A stretch of DNA of 64,000 bases from Lantana camara (Eukaryota > Streptophyta > Magnoliopsida > Lamiales > Verbenaceae): the NCBI GenBank assembly GCA_037501455.1, contig CM074865.1, forward strand, positions 83,092,501 through 83,156,500, written 5' to 3'. How positions within the stretch are numbered: the first letter of the stretch is position 1; every line of letters begins with the position of its first letter. The notes beneath the pieces are model-generated. The model made no database searches. It saw only the letters and a list, made by a program, of their open reading frames with translations, and was not told the DNA's origin. The position numbers were made by a program, and so were the translations under genes. This document shows, one piece after another, positions 1 to 11,833 of the stretch.

Positions 1-40
1 CGACCCACCTCGGTCGGAGCCTCCCAAGCTTTCCAGCAGA

Positions 41-424
41 ATGGAACAGAGGCTCAAGCGTGAAATGCCCTCAGCGAGCGGGGTCAAGAGGGGATACACC
101 CCTTTGGTCTGCCCCATCGAGGAAATTTATGAAGTCATGGATCGGGGGCTTCTTAAAAAACCAAAACAGCTGAAAGAAACTAAGAAGGCCAGGGAGTCGG
201 GGAAGCGATGCGCTTACCATATGCAGCCCGGTCATTGGACCTCAGAGTGCATTGCGTTGAGAGAAGAAGTGGAACGACTGATTCAAGGTGGCCACCTGAT
301 GGAGTTCGTCAAAAAGTTGGACGAGCGAGCTCGCCAAGCTTTCGACCAAAGAGAATCGCCCCCACCTAGGAGGGGGCGCAAACCGCCATTGGAAAAGCTT
401 GAAGAAGCTAACCCGCACAAATGA
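41..424 (+). pseudogene. Retrotransposon gag, C-terminal part
   Basis: The frame is open from at least position 41 to the stop at 424. It encodes a basic region and one nucleocapsid-type zinc knuckle, CAYHMQPGHWTSEC (about residues 57-70), of the C-H-H-C form typical of Tat-lineage gag rather than the CCHC form. The knuckle binds genomic RNA during packaging in functional elements. The start at 41 is only the first ATG seen: the real gag start is upstream of the window. A broken stretch follows from 425 to 599, where the gag-protease linker has lost its frame. Confidence 0.8.
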
Positions 425-599
425 AATCTTCATGATTGCGGGCGGCCCCGCTGGGAAAGATTCCAAGACTGCGCGCAAGCGATCAAGGCGTCAGGTGGGT
501 CGAGAACTTTATGGGCCCAGAGAGATCATGCAAGTAGAGCAAGGGCAAGAATGGCGTTAGCAAGAAATCTCGTTTAGCGATAGGGACTTTGTACCGGTA

Positions 600-1430
600 A
601 TGCCACGGGCCGGCGGAATGCCGAGTTGCCCGATGGTCGTTACCTTAGATGTAGCAAACTGTGCTGTACATAAGACCCTTGTTGACAGTGGAAGCTCCGC
701 CAACATTATCTTTTACTCCACCTTGCAAAAGATGAACATCCATAATTCCCTCGAATATGAACCTATTAAAACACCATTGACAGGTTTTGGAGGCTCGGAG
801 GTCTATTCCAAAGGAAGAGTCAAGCTCGTTACCTCCATGGGAAAGCTGCCGAAGCGAGCCACCCAATTATTGGAGTTCTTGGTGGTGGAAGGCCCCTCTG
901 CTTACAACATCATCGTGGGACACCCAGCTCTGATTAGCTTCAGAGCGGTGATCTCCACTTACCACCAAACCATCAAGCAGCCAACCCCGAACGGGATAGG
1001 GGAGCACCGTTGCAACATACCGGAATCGTGGGAGTGCTACTCCATCTCCATGGAAAAGGTACAACTTCCGAACAAAGCTATCGTACCTTTGATAAACGTT
1101 GACGATTTCCTGGATACGGAGCTTGCCGACCCAGACGACCCCACCGTAGAGATGTGTTCCAAGCAAATGACCTCCACCATATCAAGAAAGAAGCGCAAGC
1201 TTGATGACGGCAAGATAGAGGCCGCTGCAGCCCTTGTCCCGGTCACCCTGATTGCAAACGATCCAGAGAAAACCACCCACATTGGAGCTAATCTCAAAGG
1301 TAAACAGCAATGTATGCTCATCCAATTCCTGCGAGAAAATGTAGACGTTTTCGCCTGGAAGTCCTCAGACCTAGTGGGTGTCGACCCAAAAATCATTGAA
1401 CATCACTTGAATGTCGATCCAAGTTTTTGA
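600..1430 (+). pseudogene. Retrotransposon aspartic protease and start of RT region
   Basis: The translation contains VDSGSSANIIF (about residues 28-38), the retropepsin active-site loop in the DSG form. About 190 residues later comes the pre-RT linker with DVFAWKSSDL, a phrase typical of plant Ty3/gypsy polyproteins. The protease would cut the Gag-Pol polyprotein. The frame ends at a TGA (1428-1430) in the middle of pol; the same frame carries on with recognisable RT sequence after it, so the stop is a mutation and not the natural end. Confidence 0.8.
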
Positions 1431-2290
1431 CCTATCAATCAGCGCCTGAGGGCCCAAAGCGACGAGCGGAACGAGATAATCGAACAGGAAGTCAACAAAC
1501 TGCTAGACGCTGGGTATATCACCCCAGCAAAGTACGTTGATTGGCTCTGCAATGTCGTCTTGGTCGCGAAAACAGGGGGAAAATGGCGAATGTGCAACGA
1601 CTTCACCGTTTGAACAAAGCTTGCCCTAAAGATCCTTACCCGCTCCCGCGCATTGATCAGTTGGTCGATTCTACAGCCGGGTGCGAGCTTTTGAGTATGA
1701 TGGACGCCTTCCAAGGCTACTATCAAATCTTCATGGCTCAGGAAGACAAGAAAAAAACCGCTTTCATCATGGTAAAAGGGATCTACTGTTTCGAGGTCAT
1801 GCCCTTCGGATTAAAAAACGCGGGGGCAACATACCAAAGGTTGGTTAACAAGGTCTTTGCGGAGGAAATTGGCAAAACAATAGAGGTGTATGTCGACGAC
1901 AAGATCGTCAAAAGCGAGAGGGCGGAGGCGCACCTGACGGATCTGGGTCGAGCTTTCGACCTGCTGCGCAAGTACAAAATGAAGCTGAATCCCAACAAAT
2001 GCTCTTTTGGCGTAGAAGGAGGGAAGTTCCTCGGTTACATAGTCAGCCAGCGAGGAATCGAAGCCAATCCAGAAAAGATCCTAGCTTTGAAAAGCATCAA
2101 CAGACCCCACAACATTAGGGACGTCCAGCGCCTCGTCGGTCGAATCATTTCTCTCAACAGGGTTCATCTCCCGCTCCTCTGAGAAAAATCTCCCATTCTT
2201 TAAGATTCTACGCAATATTAAAAAATTCGAGTGGACTGACGAATGTGACGAGGCCTTTGAAAAGCTCAAAGAATATCTTGCCTCCCCTCT
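1431..2290 (+). pseudogene. Retrotransposon reverse transcriptase, frameshifted
   Basis: RT begins in the frame used upstream (phrases LLDAGYI and GGKWRMCNDF) and shifts frame at about 1600-1615, after which the open stretch 1541-2182 holds the rest. Landmarks are DAFQGYYQI, MPFGLKNAGATYQR and the catalytic box YVDD (about 1890-1900), followed by KCSFGV and FLGYIVS of the thumb. At about 2182-2190 the frame shifts again, leading into the RNase H block. All catalytic motifs are present, so decay is by indels rather than loss of the active site. Confidence 0.85.
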
Positions 2291-2291
2291 C

Positions 2292-3545
2292 TTGCTTGCT
2301 AAGCCTGTTGCAGGAGAAACTATGTATCTCTATCTAGCGGTTACGGAGGAGGCCGTGAGCTCAGTGCTAGTGGCCGTGCGCGAAAGGAAGCACGTGCCGG
2401 TATATTACGTAAGCAAGATATTGCACGGCGCCGAAACGCGCTATCTTGAAATTGAGAGATTCGCCTTAGCCCTCGTGCACGTCTCCAGGAAACTAAGGCC
2501 ATACTTCCAATCCCATTCCATCATCGTCCTCACAGACCAAGGTCTACGCCAAGTCTTGGAAAAGCCTGAAGCGTCAGGAAGAATTATAAAATGGGCTGTT
2601 GAGTTGAGTCAGTTCGATATCAGCTACCAGCCCAGAGCAGCATTTCAGGCCCAAATCCTCGCAGATTTCATCATCGAAAAGAACGATCCAAGTAGGGAAA
2701 CCCCGCGTTCGGAGCTATGGACCATGTCGGTCGATGGCTCCTCAACCTCTCAAGGAGGGGGCGTGGGGATTTCCCTTATGAGCACGGGGAGCCAGGCGTT
2801 TGATTTTGCCATCTCCTTTGATTTTTCAGCCACAAATAATGAAGCAGAGTACGAGGCGCTCATCGCAGGGCTCAAAATTGCAAAAGAGCATGGAATCGAA
2901 AGGATCGCTGTAACAACAGATTCCCAGCTGGTGGCGAGCCAGTTTCAAGGCTCCTACGAAGCGCATGAAGAGACAATGATCAAATACCTTGCTAAGGTCA
3001 AATCCTTGGCATCCCAATTCAAAGAATTCACGCTACAGCAAGTCCCCAGGGAAGAAAATACGCGGGCGGACGCATTATCAAAGTTCGCAAACGGAATGAG
3101 AGGTTCCAAGGACCAGAACATCACTTACTTGTCAAGCAAGGGGAGAGTGATCGATTGCGAGGCAGAAATGATATGTTCCATCGACCCGGCGGAACCATGC
3201 TGGGTCAACGAATTCATACTTTATCTCAGAGATGGAGTGTTGCCTGCCGACCGAAATGCTGCGAGACGCCTCAAATACAAGGCCGCGGGATACTCCCTAG
3301 ATTCTGAAGGGAGATTGTACAAGAGGGCATTCATGGGGCCAACCAAACGGTGCCTACGCCCCTCGCAAGCTTTGGATGTCTTGGAAGAAATACACGGCGG
3401 GCAGTGTGGAAATCACGCGGGCGGTCGATCCCTGGCCAAGAAAGTTTCCAGAAGTGGGTTCTACTGGCCCACACTAAACAAGGATGCTAAGGAATACGCC
3501 CGTAGATGTGTCAATTGCCAGAAGCACGCCAACATTCCGCGCTAA
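2292..3545 (+). pseudogene. Retrotransposon dual RNase H plus integrase HHCC finger
   Basis: The first domain (about residues 10-130) is the ordinary gypsy RNase H/connection (YYVSKIL, ETRYLEIE, LTDQGLRQV, ADFI). From about residue 142 a second, complete RNase H follows: MSVDGSSTSQGGGVGI, NNEAEYEAL, VTTDSQLV and REENTRADALSK supply D, E, D and D active-site positions. This archaeal-type RNase H is diagnostic of the Tat lineage. The C-terminus carries the integrase zinc-binding module, H-x4-H then CVNCQK. The frame stops at TAA 3543-3545 just before the integrase core, which continues in the same frame. Confidence 0.87.
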
Positions 3546-3557
3546 CACCCCGCAGAA

Positions 3558-4431
3558 ATGGTCCCTGTAGACATTTGCTGGCCCTTTGATCAGTGGGGCA
3601 TTGATATCGTCGGGCCACTGCCGCTCGCGACGGGTCAACGACAGTACCTGTTGGTCGCGGTGGAGTACTTCTCTAAATGGGTCGAAGCCCAGCCCGCTGC
3701 GAAAATCACGGACAAGGTCATCCAGAATTTCTTATGGCGCAATATCATTTGCAGATTCGGGGTCCCCAGGGTCCTAATCTGCGACAACGGAGCTCAATTT
3801 CAAAGCGCCAGCACTAGGTCCTACTGTACAGACATGGGAATCAGTCAACGCTTCGCATCGGTCGGCCATCCCCAAGCGAATGGCCAGGTCGAAGTGATTA
3901 ACCGAATTATTACCCAGAACCTCCAAACCAGGCTGGAGGCCAAGAAAGGGGCCTGGGTCGACGAACTTGATGGGGTCCTATGGGCTTACCGTACAACTCC
4001 CAGGACCGCGACAGGGCTAACCCCCTTCTCGTTGGTTTACGGGGTCGGAGGCCATGATCCCCGCGGAGCTTCTACATCAGACAGCATGGGTGTCCAACTA
4101 CCAGCTCGCCAGAAATGCAGAAGACCGAGCACATGAGCTCGACACCATTGAAGAAATTCGACATAAGGGATTCCAACGCATGCAGCAATATCGAGCCACG
4201 GTGGCTCGAAGTTATAACAAAGGGATCAAGCCTCGCGCTTTTCAAATTGGCGACCTGGTTCTAAAAAAGGTCGAAGTAACAAAACACGTGGGCAAGTTAC
4301 AGCCCAACTGGGAAGGCCCATACCGCATTGCTGAAGTGGGACGCAACAAAGCTTATCACCTTGAGGACATGGAGGGAAACACCATTCCCAGATCTTGGAA
4401 TGCGCATAACCTCAAGAAGTTTTACGTTTAA
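3558..4431 (+). pseudogene. Retrotransposon integrase core and C-terminal domain
   Basis: The catalytic core reads DQWGIDIVGPLP (first Asp), then ICDNGAQFQS (second Asp) and HPQANGQVEVINR (catalytic Glu), the D,D-E triad of integrases. At about 4050-4060 the frame shifts by one, and the C-terminal part (4054-4431) ends with GDLVLKKV, LQPNWEGPYRI and a final LKKFYV, a common plant gypsy integrase tail that replaces a chromodomain. Lack of a chromodomain fits a non-chromovirus (Tat) element. Confidence 0.87.
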
Positions 4432-4966
4432 AAGTTTCTCTGGGTTGTAAGTACCGTTTTGTTCTCTTCCTAGTTTGTTATCAACAATGAAAAGTATCAT
4501 CGGTCCATCTTAATTATCCCTTATCTTCAGTAAATCTGAATGTTGTAACATACCCGTTAATCGGGGTTTACGCTTAGAATTGGAAGCATCCTAAGGCATG
4601 CATTAAATGCATTCAATATACTATCAATGCTTGGGAGGGGGGTGCCCCCCGACAAATAAGGGCGGAAAGAGATCACGTCTCCTCGACCCATGATGGAAGC
4701 CCTTCGCGAGCCAGCGTCGGCTCGTAAGTGGTGGCTCATCACGACCCATAAGCATAGGCACATCGCGAGCCAGCTCTTGGAAGAAATTTTCCAAAGTCAA
4801 GTTGCGAAAGGCTTAGCATATCAACAAAACCAATATTTGGGCAAATAGCATTAAAATGACACAAAGCCAGAGGCCAATACGCAATTCTCATTCACTAGGA
4901 GGGGTCAGGCCTCGAAGATTTACAATTAATTAATTACAGAAGTTAAGATACTAGTTCCTAGCACTC
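4432..4966. other. Spacer between pol end and antisense gene 3' end
   Basis: Non-coding stretch inside the Tat element. Both genes, pol on the plus strand and the antisense gene on the minus strand, converge on it, so it probably holds both polyadenylation regions. No conserved feature is visible beyond a short G/C-rich palindromic run near 4635-4650. Confidence 0.5.
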
Positions 4967-7612
4967 TCAAGAGCTTGGAGCAGGGGGATCTGTAGCTTCA
5001 GGGACAGTTTCTTTCGCTGGTATTGAAGGATCAGGCTGTGTTGTTAGGGGGATCTCTTCAATGGCGGGGGGAAGGGCTGCCAGAGGAGGGATCGCCAAAG
5101 CAGGACCAGCTGGGTTCTCGACCGAGAGGCCATCCTCTTTCGACCCGCTACTTGATGGAGCATAAGTGGCCAGCAAAGTTTCCTTTGCCCGCTCTATATC
5201 CACAGGGCCCGACAACACCACCACCTCGGACTGATTTTCAAGCTGAGATTCGGCCCACTCCACAGCCCAGCAGTAAGGCACTTTGCTCCAATCCGGCTCC
5301 TCGTCGTCTTCCTCGCCTTCTGCCGCCTCCTGATTCACCCCATCTTCAAAATCAACGCGAGCCAGGAATTCGTCCGGCAGTGTCTTGGGGACATACCCGT
5401 TCGCCGCATTAAGTTTACAGGGGTCGTTAAGGAGTTCGTGGGGGATTGTGTGGTGAAGATGGATCTGCGACAGGGCCCTCATGAAGCCGGTCTCTATATC
5501 TGATGCCCCCAACGTGGCGGAGACGGTGTCAAACGCCTTGGACTGAAGAAATTCCGCCACTGCCCTGTCCTTTATCTGCGGCACTAGTTTCTCAACCGTC
5601 CAGAAGGTCGTTTTGGTCCCGTCCTTCTGCCCCTCGACAAAGCCGGTCTTCCACCCATCCTGCTTGCCTTTGGCGTAGGCAGCCTCAGTCCTCTGCTCCG
5701 CTGCATCCAGCAGACTTTGTCGCGTAGCCACGTCAGTTTGCAGCCTAATGTTCTCAGCCCTAAGATCCCCCAACTCTTTCTCTAAGGCAGACCTCTCCTT
5801 GAGGGAATCTCTTACCAGTTTGTCCATCTTATCCAGCTTCGCGGTATACGCCTTTTGGGAGCCCTCTAGCTCTTTGGACAGCCTCGCGGCCTCGTCTTTC
5901 CAACTCTTTCCCTGTAAAACCTCACCCCTCTCCGCCAACAGTTTACGGCGGGCCTCATCAGCTAATTCCAGTCGCATGGCGGATTGGTGCTCTCTCACAA
6001 TCAGCTGAGAAGGGGAAACAAGAAAGGGTCAGAGGGAAAGTTGTGAGAAGTGCGGACCAGAAGAAAAGATAATAAGAAGTTTCTTACCGCGTTCAGGAGA
6101 GCAATCTTGTTGTAGGAGAGGGTCGCATTGCTCTCCTTGGCTAATTCCTAGTGGTCGGTAGCAGTTTGGAGGGAGTAATAAATGGCCCCCAACGCATCCT
6201 GATCGACCTCTCCGGTCGCGACCCTTCTCTCTGAACCGTCCTCCTTGAACTCCGAGACCCCAAAAGGATATTTGGACCCCTCGAATGTGGGGACGTTAAC
6301 TATCCGCTCGTAATCCCCCCTCAACATAGTGAATCCGGGGGAGGACCCCGGTCGGAGAGTAGGGGGAACCCATCCGCCGGACAGCCGGAACGTGCTTTTC
6401 CCCCGTTTGTCAGCCTTCTTGGGGGCCTTATCCTCTAGGTCGTCCTTTTCTTTTCTCTTTTGGGAACGTTTGCCCTTGGGCACCTCCAACGGGAACGACC
6501 CAGAGTGGGCCTCTGAGTCTGTTTCCGGCCGCCCCGCGGATGAGACCACCTTGCCCTTGCTCTTTGGGGGGCGAGCAGGCACGTCCTCCGCGACCGGTGC
6601 GGGGGCATCAGCTTCCATTGTGACCCAGGCAGCCCCCTGCGCGTCCGCCTCCTCCCCCGCTGTTGGGGCGTGAGCATCCGCCCATCTCTGCCCTAGCTGC
6701 CCTCTCGACAGCCGAAATCTTCAACATCGAGCCAGCCTCAGTAAGGCCCTCCTGAAAGGCTATGTCCTGGACCGAAGGGGGTGGGCCCATCATTTTTCCC
6801 TCCTCCACTTTCTTGACCGCCTCAGCCCTCTTCTTCTTTAGAAGGCGGTCTAGAGCTTTAGATCGTCCGGCCACCATTATTGACCCTGCGCAAAGAAGAA
6901 AGATAGAGTTAGCAAAGAAATCGAAACGTGGGACGAAAATAGAGGAAAGGAGTTCAAGGGAGAGAACGTGCTTGGCCTAAGTGAATTGAGGGTGTAGTTA
7001 CCCATTTTGAAATCTATGTGCCTTGGTGTACCGGGAGCCAACCCAAGATTTATGAGGAGATGCGTGCTCGTGAAAATCCCGGTATCCAAAGGATGCACCC
7101 CCCGCAGTGCTTCCATCAGGGTGTTGGGCCAACGGACCGTTCCCCTATCCAATCGCACTCGCTCAACATTGTTCCAAGAAGTGTGCTGAAGCCCTTCCCA
7201 ACCACCTTTGTACTTCACGAAAACATATTTCTTCTTCCAGTCGACCCCATGAGAGGACTTCTCGGTGTCAAAAATTTTGTTCCCGGATCGTGATTGTAGC
7301 TTCACAAACCCCCTCCTGTCGGGGGAAGCAGCCGCATCGACCGAAGCGACGAATAATTCTGGAAAATGTTCCACACACTCCACTTGACCCAATATCTTCA
7401 TCAGCAGCCGGAAGACTGTGACCATAGCGTGGCCGTTTGGGAGTAGCTGTACTGGGCTGATTTGAAGGTGGTTGAATAAAGCGACCTGGAAGGGAGACAG
7501 AGGTAGCCTGAACCCGTACTCGATCGCTTTCAACGAAATAGCAATGCATCCCGGAGGAGGAGCTCCCATATGCTCATCTCCACTAGGTGTGAACACTTCG
7601 CAGTTGGAACCC

Positions 7613-7617
7613 GCCTC
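7613..7617. repeat. Target-site duplication, left copy
   Basis: GCCTC immediately before the left end of the nested insertion; it pairs with GCCTT at 11834-11838 (4 of 5 identical). Removing one copy and the insert restores an uninterrupted phase in the minus-strand gene, which supports this assignment. Confidence 0.7.
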
Positions 7618-10600
7618 TGTAACGCCCCGATTTCTCGGACGTAAAGGTAGGACGTATGTGTTTACTAATTTGCGCGAATTAATTGTTTTTACGTGTTTTA
7701 TATTTAACTTCTATTATAATTGCTATTATTTTATTATATTATATTATAATATTTTATTTTAATACTATTAATTATCTATATATATTTACGTATAATATAA
7801 CTTATGCATGAGATTTTAATTATGCATGCAAATTAATATGTTTTGCATGAAAATCATATTTTGCATGAGAATTAAATATGCAAGCATGCAAATCATAATT
7901 GTGCATGGGAATTTTATACATTATGCGTGAATTGCATGATTAAGTTTGTTCGTTTATTTTACGCTTCGTTCTTATATGATATGATATCAAATTGCCACGA
8001 AATTGTAATATGTTGTACATATATGTGCTATGAATATGATTTTATACTCAATTTATGTTTTTGAAGTCATTTGTTATGTTAACGAATTAAATTTCATTTG
8101 AGGAACCAAAACGGGAGCTAACGAGCACTTAGCGTATCCTTGGTTCCGAATTTAATATCTTGAGCTCGGGAACTCGGATTCGAGTTCCGTCAACTCCGCT
8201 GAACTCGTAACGAAAATTCGAGTTTAGTAAACTTAGCCTTATAATTTTCCTAATTTATTTGAAACTCCGAAATCCAACCGAAAAACGAAACGGAGATCAA
8301 CTTGACCTTGTTGCACTAATTGAACCATATCTCACCCAAACCACAACCAAATTAACCATGGTTTGATTCCTTTAAACCCTAACTCAACCATCTATCTAGA
8401 TATTTCAAGCCTTGACCGAGATAACCCTCATACCATCCCCAAAACGCAGCCAAAGCTACTGCTCTCAGTTCAGTCCCGAAACCCTTCTTCCCTTGGAGAT
8501 TTTGGAGCTCAAATCTTCTCCAAACTTCAACCAATCATCAAGGTAAGCTTAGGGTTGTAATATATGATTAATTCTGAGCATTTTCATCCTTCCATTCACA
8601 AGTTTGAGCATGGTTTCATCCATTTCTGGCCATTTTACCGAAAAATGGAGTTTTGTACAAATTCTTGATCTCCTTCGATTCTTAACGGTTTTGATCAATT
8701 CCAAGCCTGAGATTAATTGTTTTAACCTCCTCATATCAATTATGATCTTTTCTTTCATGTTTGTTGAGATATATATGAGATATCACTTATGAAATTTTCA
8801 GAAATTCCACGGGAAGGTCACGTAGGCTTCCATGCTTTGATTGATCACTTTTGGAACTGAATTACTTGTTGAATATATGATGTTTTGCTGCGTATTTGAT
8901 GACCTTTTTGGACCTGATCTGAGTAGCATGAGTTGAGAGCTAGCATGCCCTGTTTTTCCCGCAACTTTGCCCTGTTTTGGCGTGAGAGTTGCTGTCAAAC
9001 TGCTGTCCTTTCCTTCTCCTTTTTGCTGTCGTCTTTCATGGCTATTTGGTGTGGGATTAACTGAGTTTCTTGCAGCAATTTGTGCCTTGTATTGTTGCCT
9101 TTCTTGTTCGTACGTGGTTGCTTTTTCTTGCCCTGTTTCTGCGTCAGTTTTTGTAAAACAGAGACTGCTGCTGCTGCGTGTAACGGGCGTGTCTCTTCCC
9201 TCTCTTCTGGCGAGACAAGGGGGTGCAGTTGAGTCTGGGATTTCTGTACCGAGACACGGGCATGTCTCGGTCTAGTGTTGGAGGGTGACACGGGGGTGTC
9301 ACCCCGTTTTTCTTAATCTATTCCTGCGTTTCTTCTTCTTCTTTGCGTGATGTTTGCTGCTGCTGTCTTGCTGGTTGCTAGGCTGCTGTTATGCCGCTGT
9401 TCTGCTGCTGCTTTTGCTGCTCTTCTTGTGCAGAATGTGTTGTGTGCATGCATGGTTGTTGATTTTGTAAGTATTGCATGTGTAATATATGGTATATATA
9501 TATATCTAAATGCATGCATTCTTGTGTGAGTGTGTGAATGAGTGCATGCATGGCTGTGTACGTGTGAGTGTGTATTTGCATGCATGTTGTGTATAAAATA
9601 TAGTATATATATATTATGCTTGAAGTGTATATTATATATAGTATTTATGCATGCATGTGTGTGTGAGTGTGTACGTGAGTTATATATATTTGTGTAATGT
9701 GTATATATGTTATATTATATTATATAATATGTATGTTTATTATATTATATGTATATTTATTATATATTTTAAATATTATTTGATTTAATTTGATTATTGA
9801 AATTAATTGAATTCTATTTCGCGTATTTATTCTACTGACTATTGATTGAACGTTTTATTTATTTTATCCCTATATGTGAATATGAATATTATATGTGTTA
9901 TGCTTATTAATTGATTGTTAGATTAATTGATTTGAATTATGAATTATGAATCTATGAATTTATGAAATTTATATGAAATTATGAACTTATGAAATTGAAT
10001 GAAATAAATGAACGAATGAATGATTATATGTTTTAAATTTATTAATCGTGCACATGAACATTTTTATGATATAACATGATCATTTATGCATTCATGTCAT
10101 ATTCACTTCATTGCCGAGCGTCATACGTGGTCATTGAGTCTCATACCTTTTCTTTTACACAGATTCGGGTTTGGTCAGAGACGCGGGCGAGCCTTGAGAC
10201 GCTTGTGCCTTTATTTCTGCTTTGGTAAAGGTGGGTTTTCTTCTACTAGTTAAAACAACCCTATAAATCCCTTACGTGCAAAGTTTTAAGCCAAAATAGT
10301 ATATTTATATAAATCGAGTCATTTTGGGTAAATGATTTCAAACGTATGACCCCTTTTTATTTATGAAATCCTACCTTATGTTTGGCGAGACACATTTATT
10401 ATTTATTACTGAGCGGGCCCCGGGACTTAGTATATGTGGCTAACCGAGGAAGCAAGGGCTGACGGGGATCCCATATACTAGTTCCAACCAAATTTACGAC
10501 GACACGGACCTCGTTAGGAGTTTTGACGAGGAAACGCAAGTCGGGCTTTTGAGGATTCATGTACCTCACTAGCCATTATGTATGATCCGGTGGTCAGGTC

Positions 10601-11389
10601 TAGCTAACTTGTCCACCACCCGGAGGAAGAAGGTGTATATGTATGATTATGATCATTTATGTATGTGCACGAAAGATATGTATGATAACCACTAATTATG
10701 ATATGATTACACGAGGAGAAGGTTGGAGATTGTGCACGCTCACTCGCCGAGCTTAAATCCTTATGAACAATTCTGAAGGAATATGAACGTCGTAATCCCG
10801 TTGATGTTTTCTATTGTTTTAACCACTTGGTAAATTCCTTTCAAACTTCACACGGGATTAGGGCTTGCATGTATGTGTTTAATTTATGCGATATTATATA
10901 TCTTATGCCCCGTTTTTATACCCACCAGTCTCTTTTAGACTGAACCCGGTTGTTTTCAGTTGTTTTGTGCAGGTATAGGAGTGCTAGGCGGGAATACAAG
11001 TCGTCTAGGTCTTGCATTTATGTTTAGCACTTCCTTTTGTCTCATATTCATACTCTTGCTGATATTTTGCTTATGATTATAGTTTTAGTTTTGGAGCGTT
11101 ATGATTTTGTAGGCCGTGAGTGCCGTTGAATATTTGGATGATCTTGTATATCTATTTTTGGAGCTTGGTGGCTCACTGTGTATATGTTTGATTATTCTTG
11201 CTTCCGCGTATTATTGTAACTCTGATTTTATGATTCCTGCACTGATTGGTTCAAGGGTTAGTCCCGCCTAGCATAGCGTGTGTGTTGTGTCCCCGTTCGC
11301 CGTGGATTTGGCACGTGTATGAACTTCCATTCCATATGCGGGTCGGGTCTCGGTGCGGGGGATGTGGTACCTTACGCTCGGGTGCTACA
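7618..11389 (+). repeat. Long LTR of a second LTR retrotransposon (3.77 kb)
   Basis: Starts TGTAACGCCCCG and ends GGTGCTACA, i.e. TG..CA termini, and is followed 8 bases later by a tRNA-Met primer-binding site. The TGTAACGCCCCG start is common in long LTRs of plant gypsy elements. The 7640-8360 and 9500-10100 parts are very AT-rich; 9170-9310 is GC-rich with hairpins. No open frame of a known protein is found in it, and no internal region or second LTR of this family is present. Orientation is given by the following PBS. Confidence 0.7.
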
Positions 11390-11397
11390 TCCTTAAG

Positions 11398-11407
11398 TGG
11401 TATCAGA
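11398..11407 (+). other. Primer-binding site remnant of the long-LTR element
   Basis: TGGTATCAGA matches the complement of the 3' end of initiator tRNA-Met, the usual primer of plant LTR elements. It is cut off after ten bases by the first base of the TRIM LTR. Confidence 0.7.
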
Positions 11408-11584
11408 TGTAATATCCCACATCGGATTGGAGGGTGGATTGAAGCTGCTTTATAAGTAGTGGAGTTCCCCTCCCCTGAGTAGAGGCCTTTTGGGCCACTG
11501 GGGTAACCGGTGGTTCGAAACGTAAAACCGTGCGGCTTGGACCAAAGCGGACAATATCGAAGGGCGGGTCTTAGGACTGTTACT
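11408..11584 (+). repeat. TRIM left LTR
   Basis: 177 bp, TGTAATATCC...ACTGTTACT, repeated at an offset of 249 bp with a single mismatch. It abuts directly on the PBS of the long-LTR element on its left. Confidence 0.88.
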
Positions 11585-11656
11585 GGAATGGTATCAGAGC
11601 CAGGGCCCGGGTTCGGTGTGCCAGCGAGGACGCTGGGCCCCTATGGGGGGGGTGGA

Positions 11657-11833
11657 TGTAATATCCCACATCGGATTGGAGGGTGGATTGAAGCTGCTTT
11701 ATAAGTAGTGGAGTTCCCCTCCCCTGAGTAGAGGCCTTTTGGGCCACTGGGGTAACCGGTGGTTCGAAACGTAAAACCGTGCGGCTTGGACCAAAGCGGA
11801 CAATATCGAAGGGCGGGTCTAAGGACTGTTACT
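11657..11833 (+). repeat. TRIM right LTR
   Basis: Second 177-bp copy. Its last base is followed by the target-site copy GCCTT (11834-11838) and then by the interrupted antisense gene. Confidence 0.88.

Larger units (their letters stand above)
11408..11833 (+). mobile_element. TRIM (terminal-repeat retrotransposon in miniature), complete
   Basis: Two 177-bp direct repeats (11408-11584 and 11657-11833) bracket a 72-bp core. The core starts with a tRNA-Met primer site (TGGTATCAGAGCC at 11589-11601) and ends with a G-rich polypurine tract (11645-11656). The LTRs begin TGTAATATCCCACATCGG, a start widespread in plant TRIMs. The two LTRs differ at one position (T at 11572, A at 11821), suggesting a fairly recent insertion. 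There is no coding capacity; mobilisation must use enzymes of another element. Confidence 0.9.

Noticed and set aside
6329..6673. Plus-strand frame in the 6.3-6.7 kb region
   Set aside because: Shadow of the antisense gene's exon 2.
8363..8560. Short open frame in the long LTR
   Set aside because: Isolated, no homology, inside an LTR; probably chance.
9313..9585. His/Thr-rich minus-strand open frame
   Set aside because: Product of TGTG and TGCATG repeats in the LTR; low complexity, no start context, no similarity.
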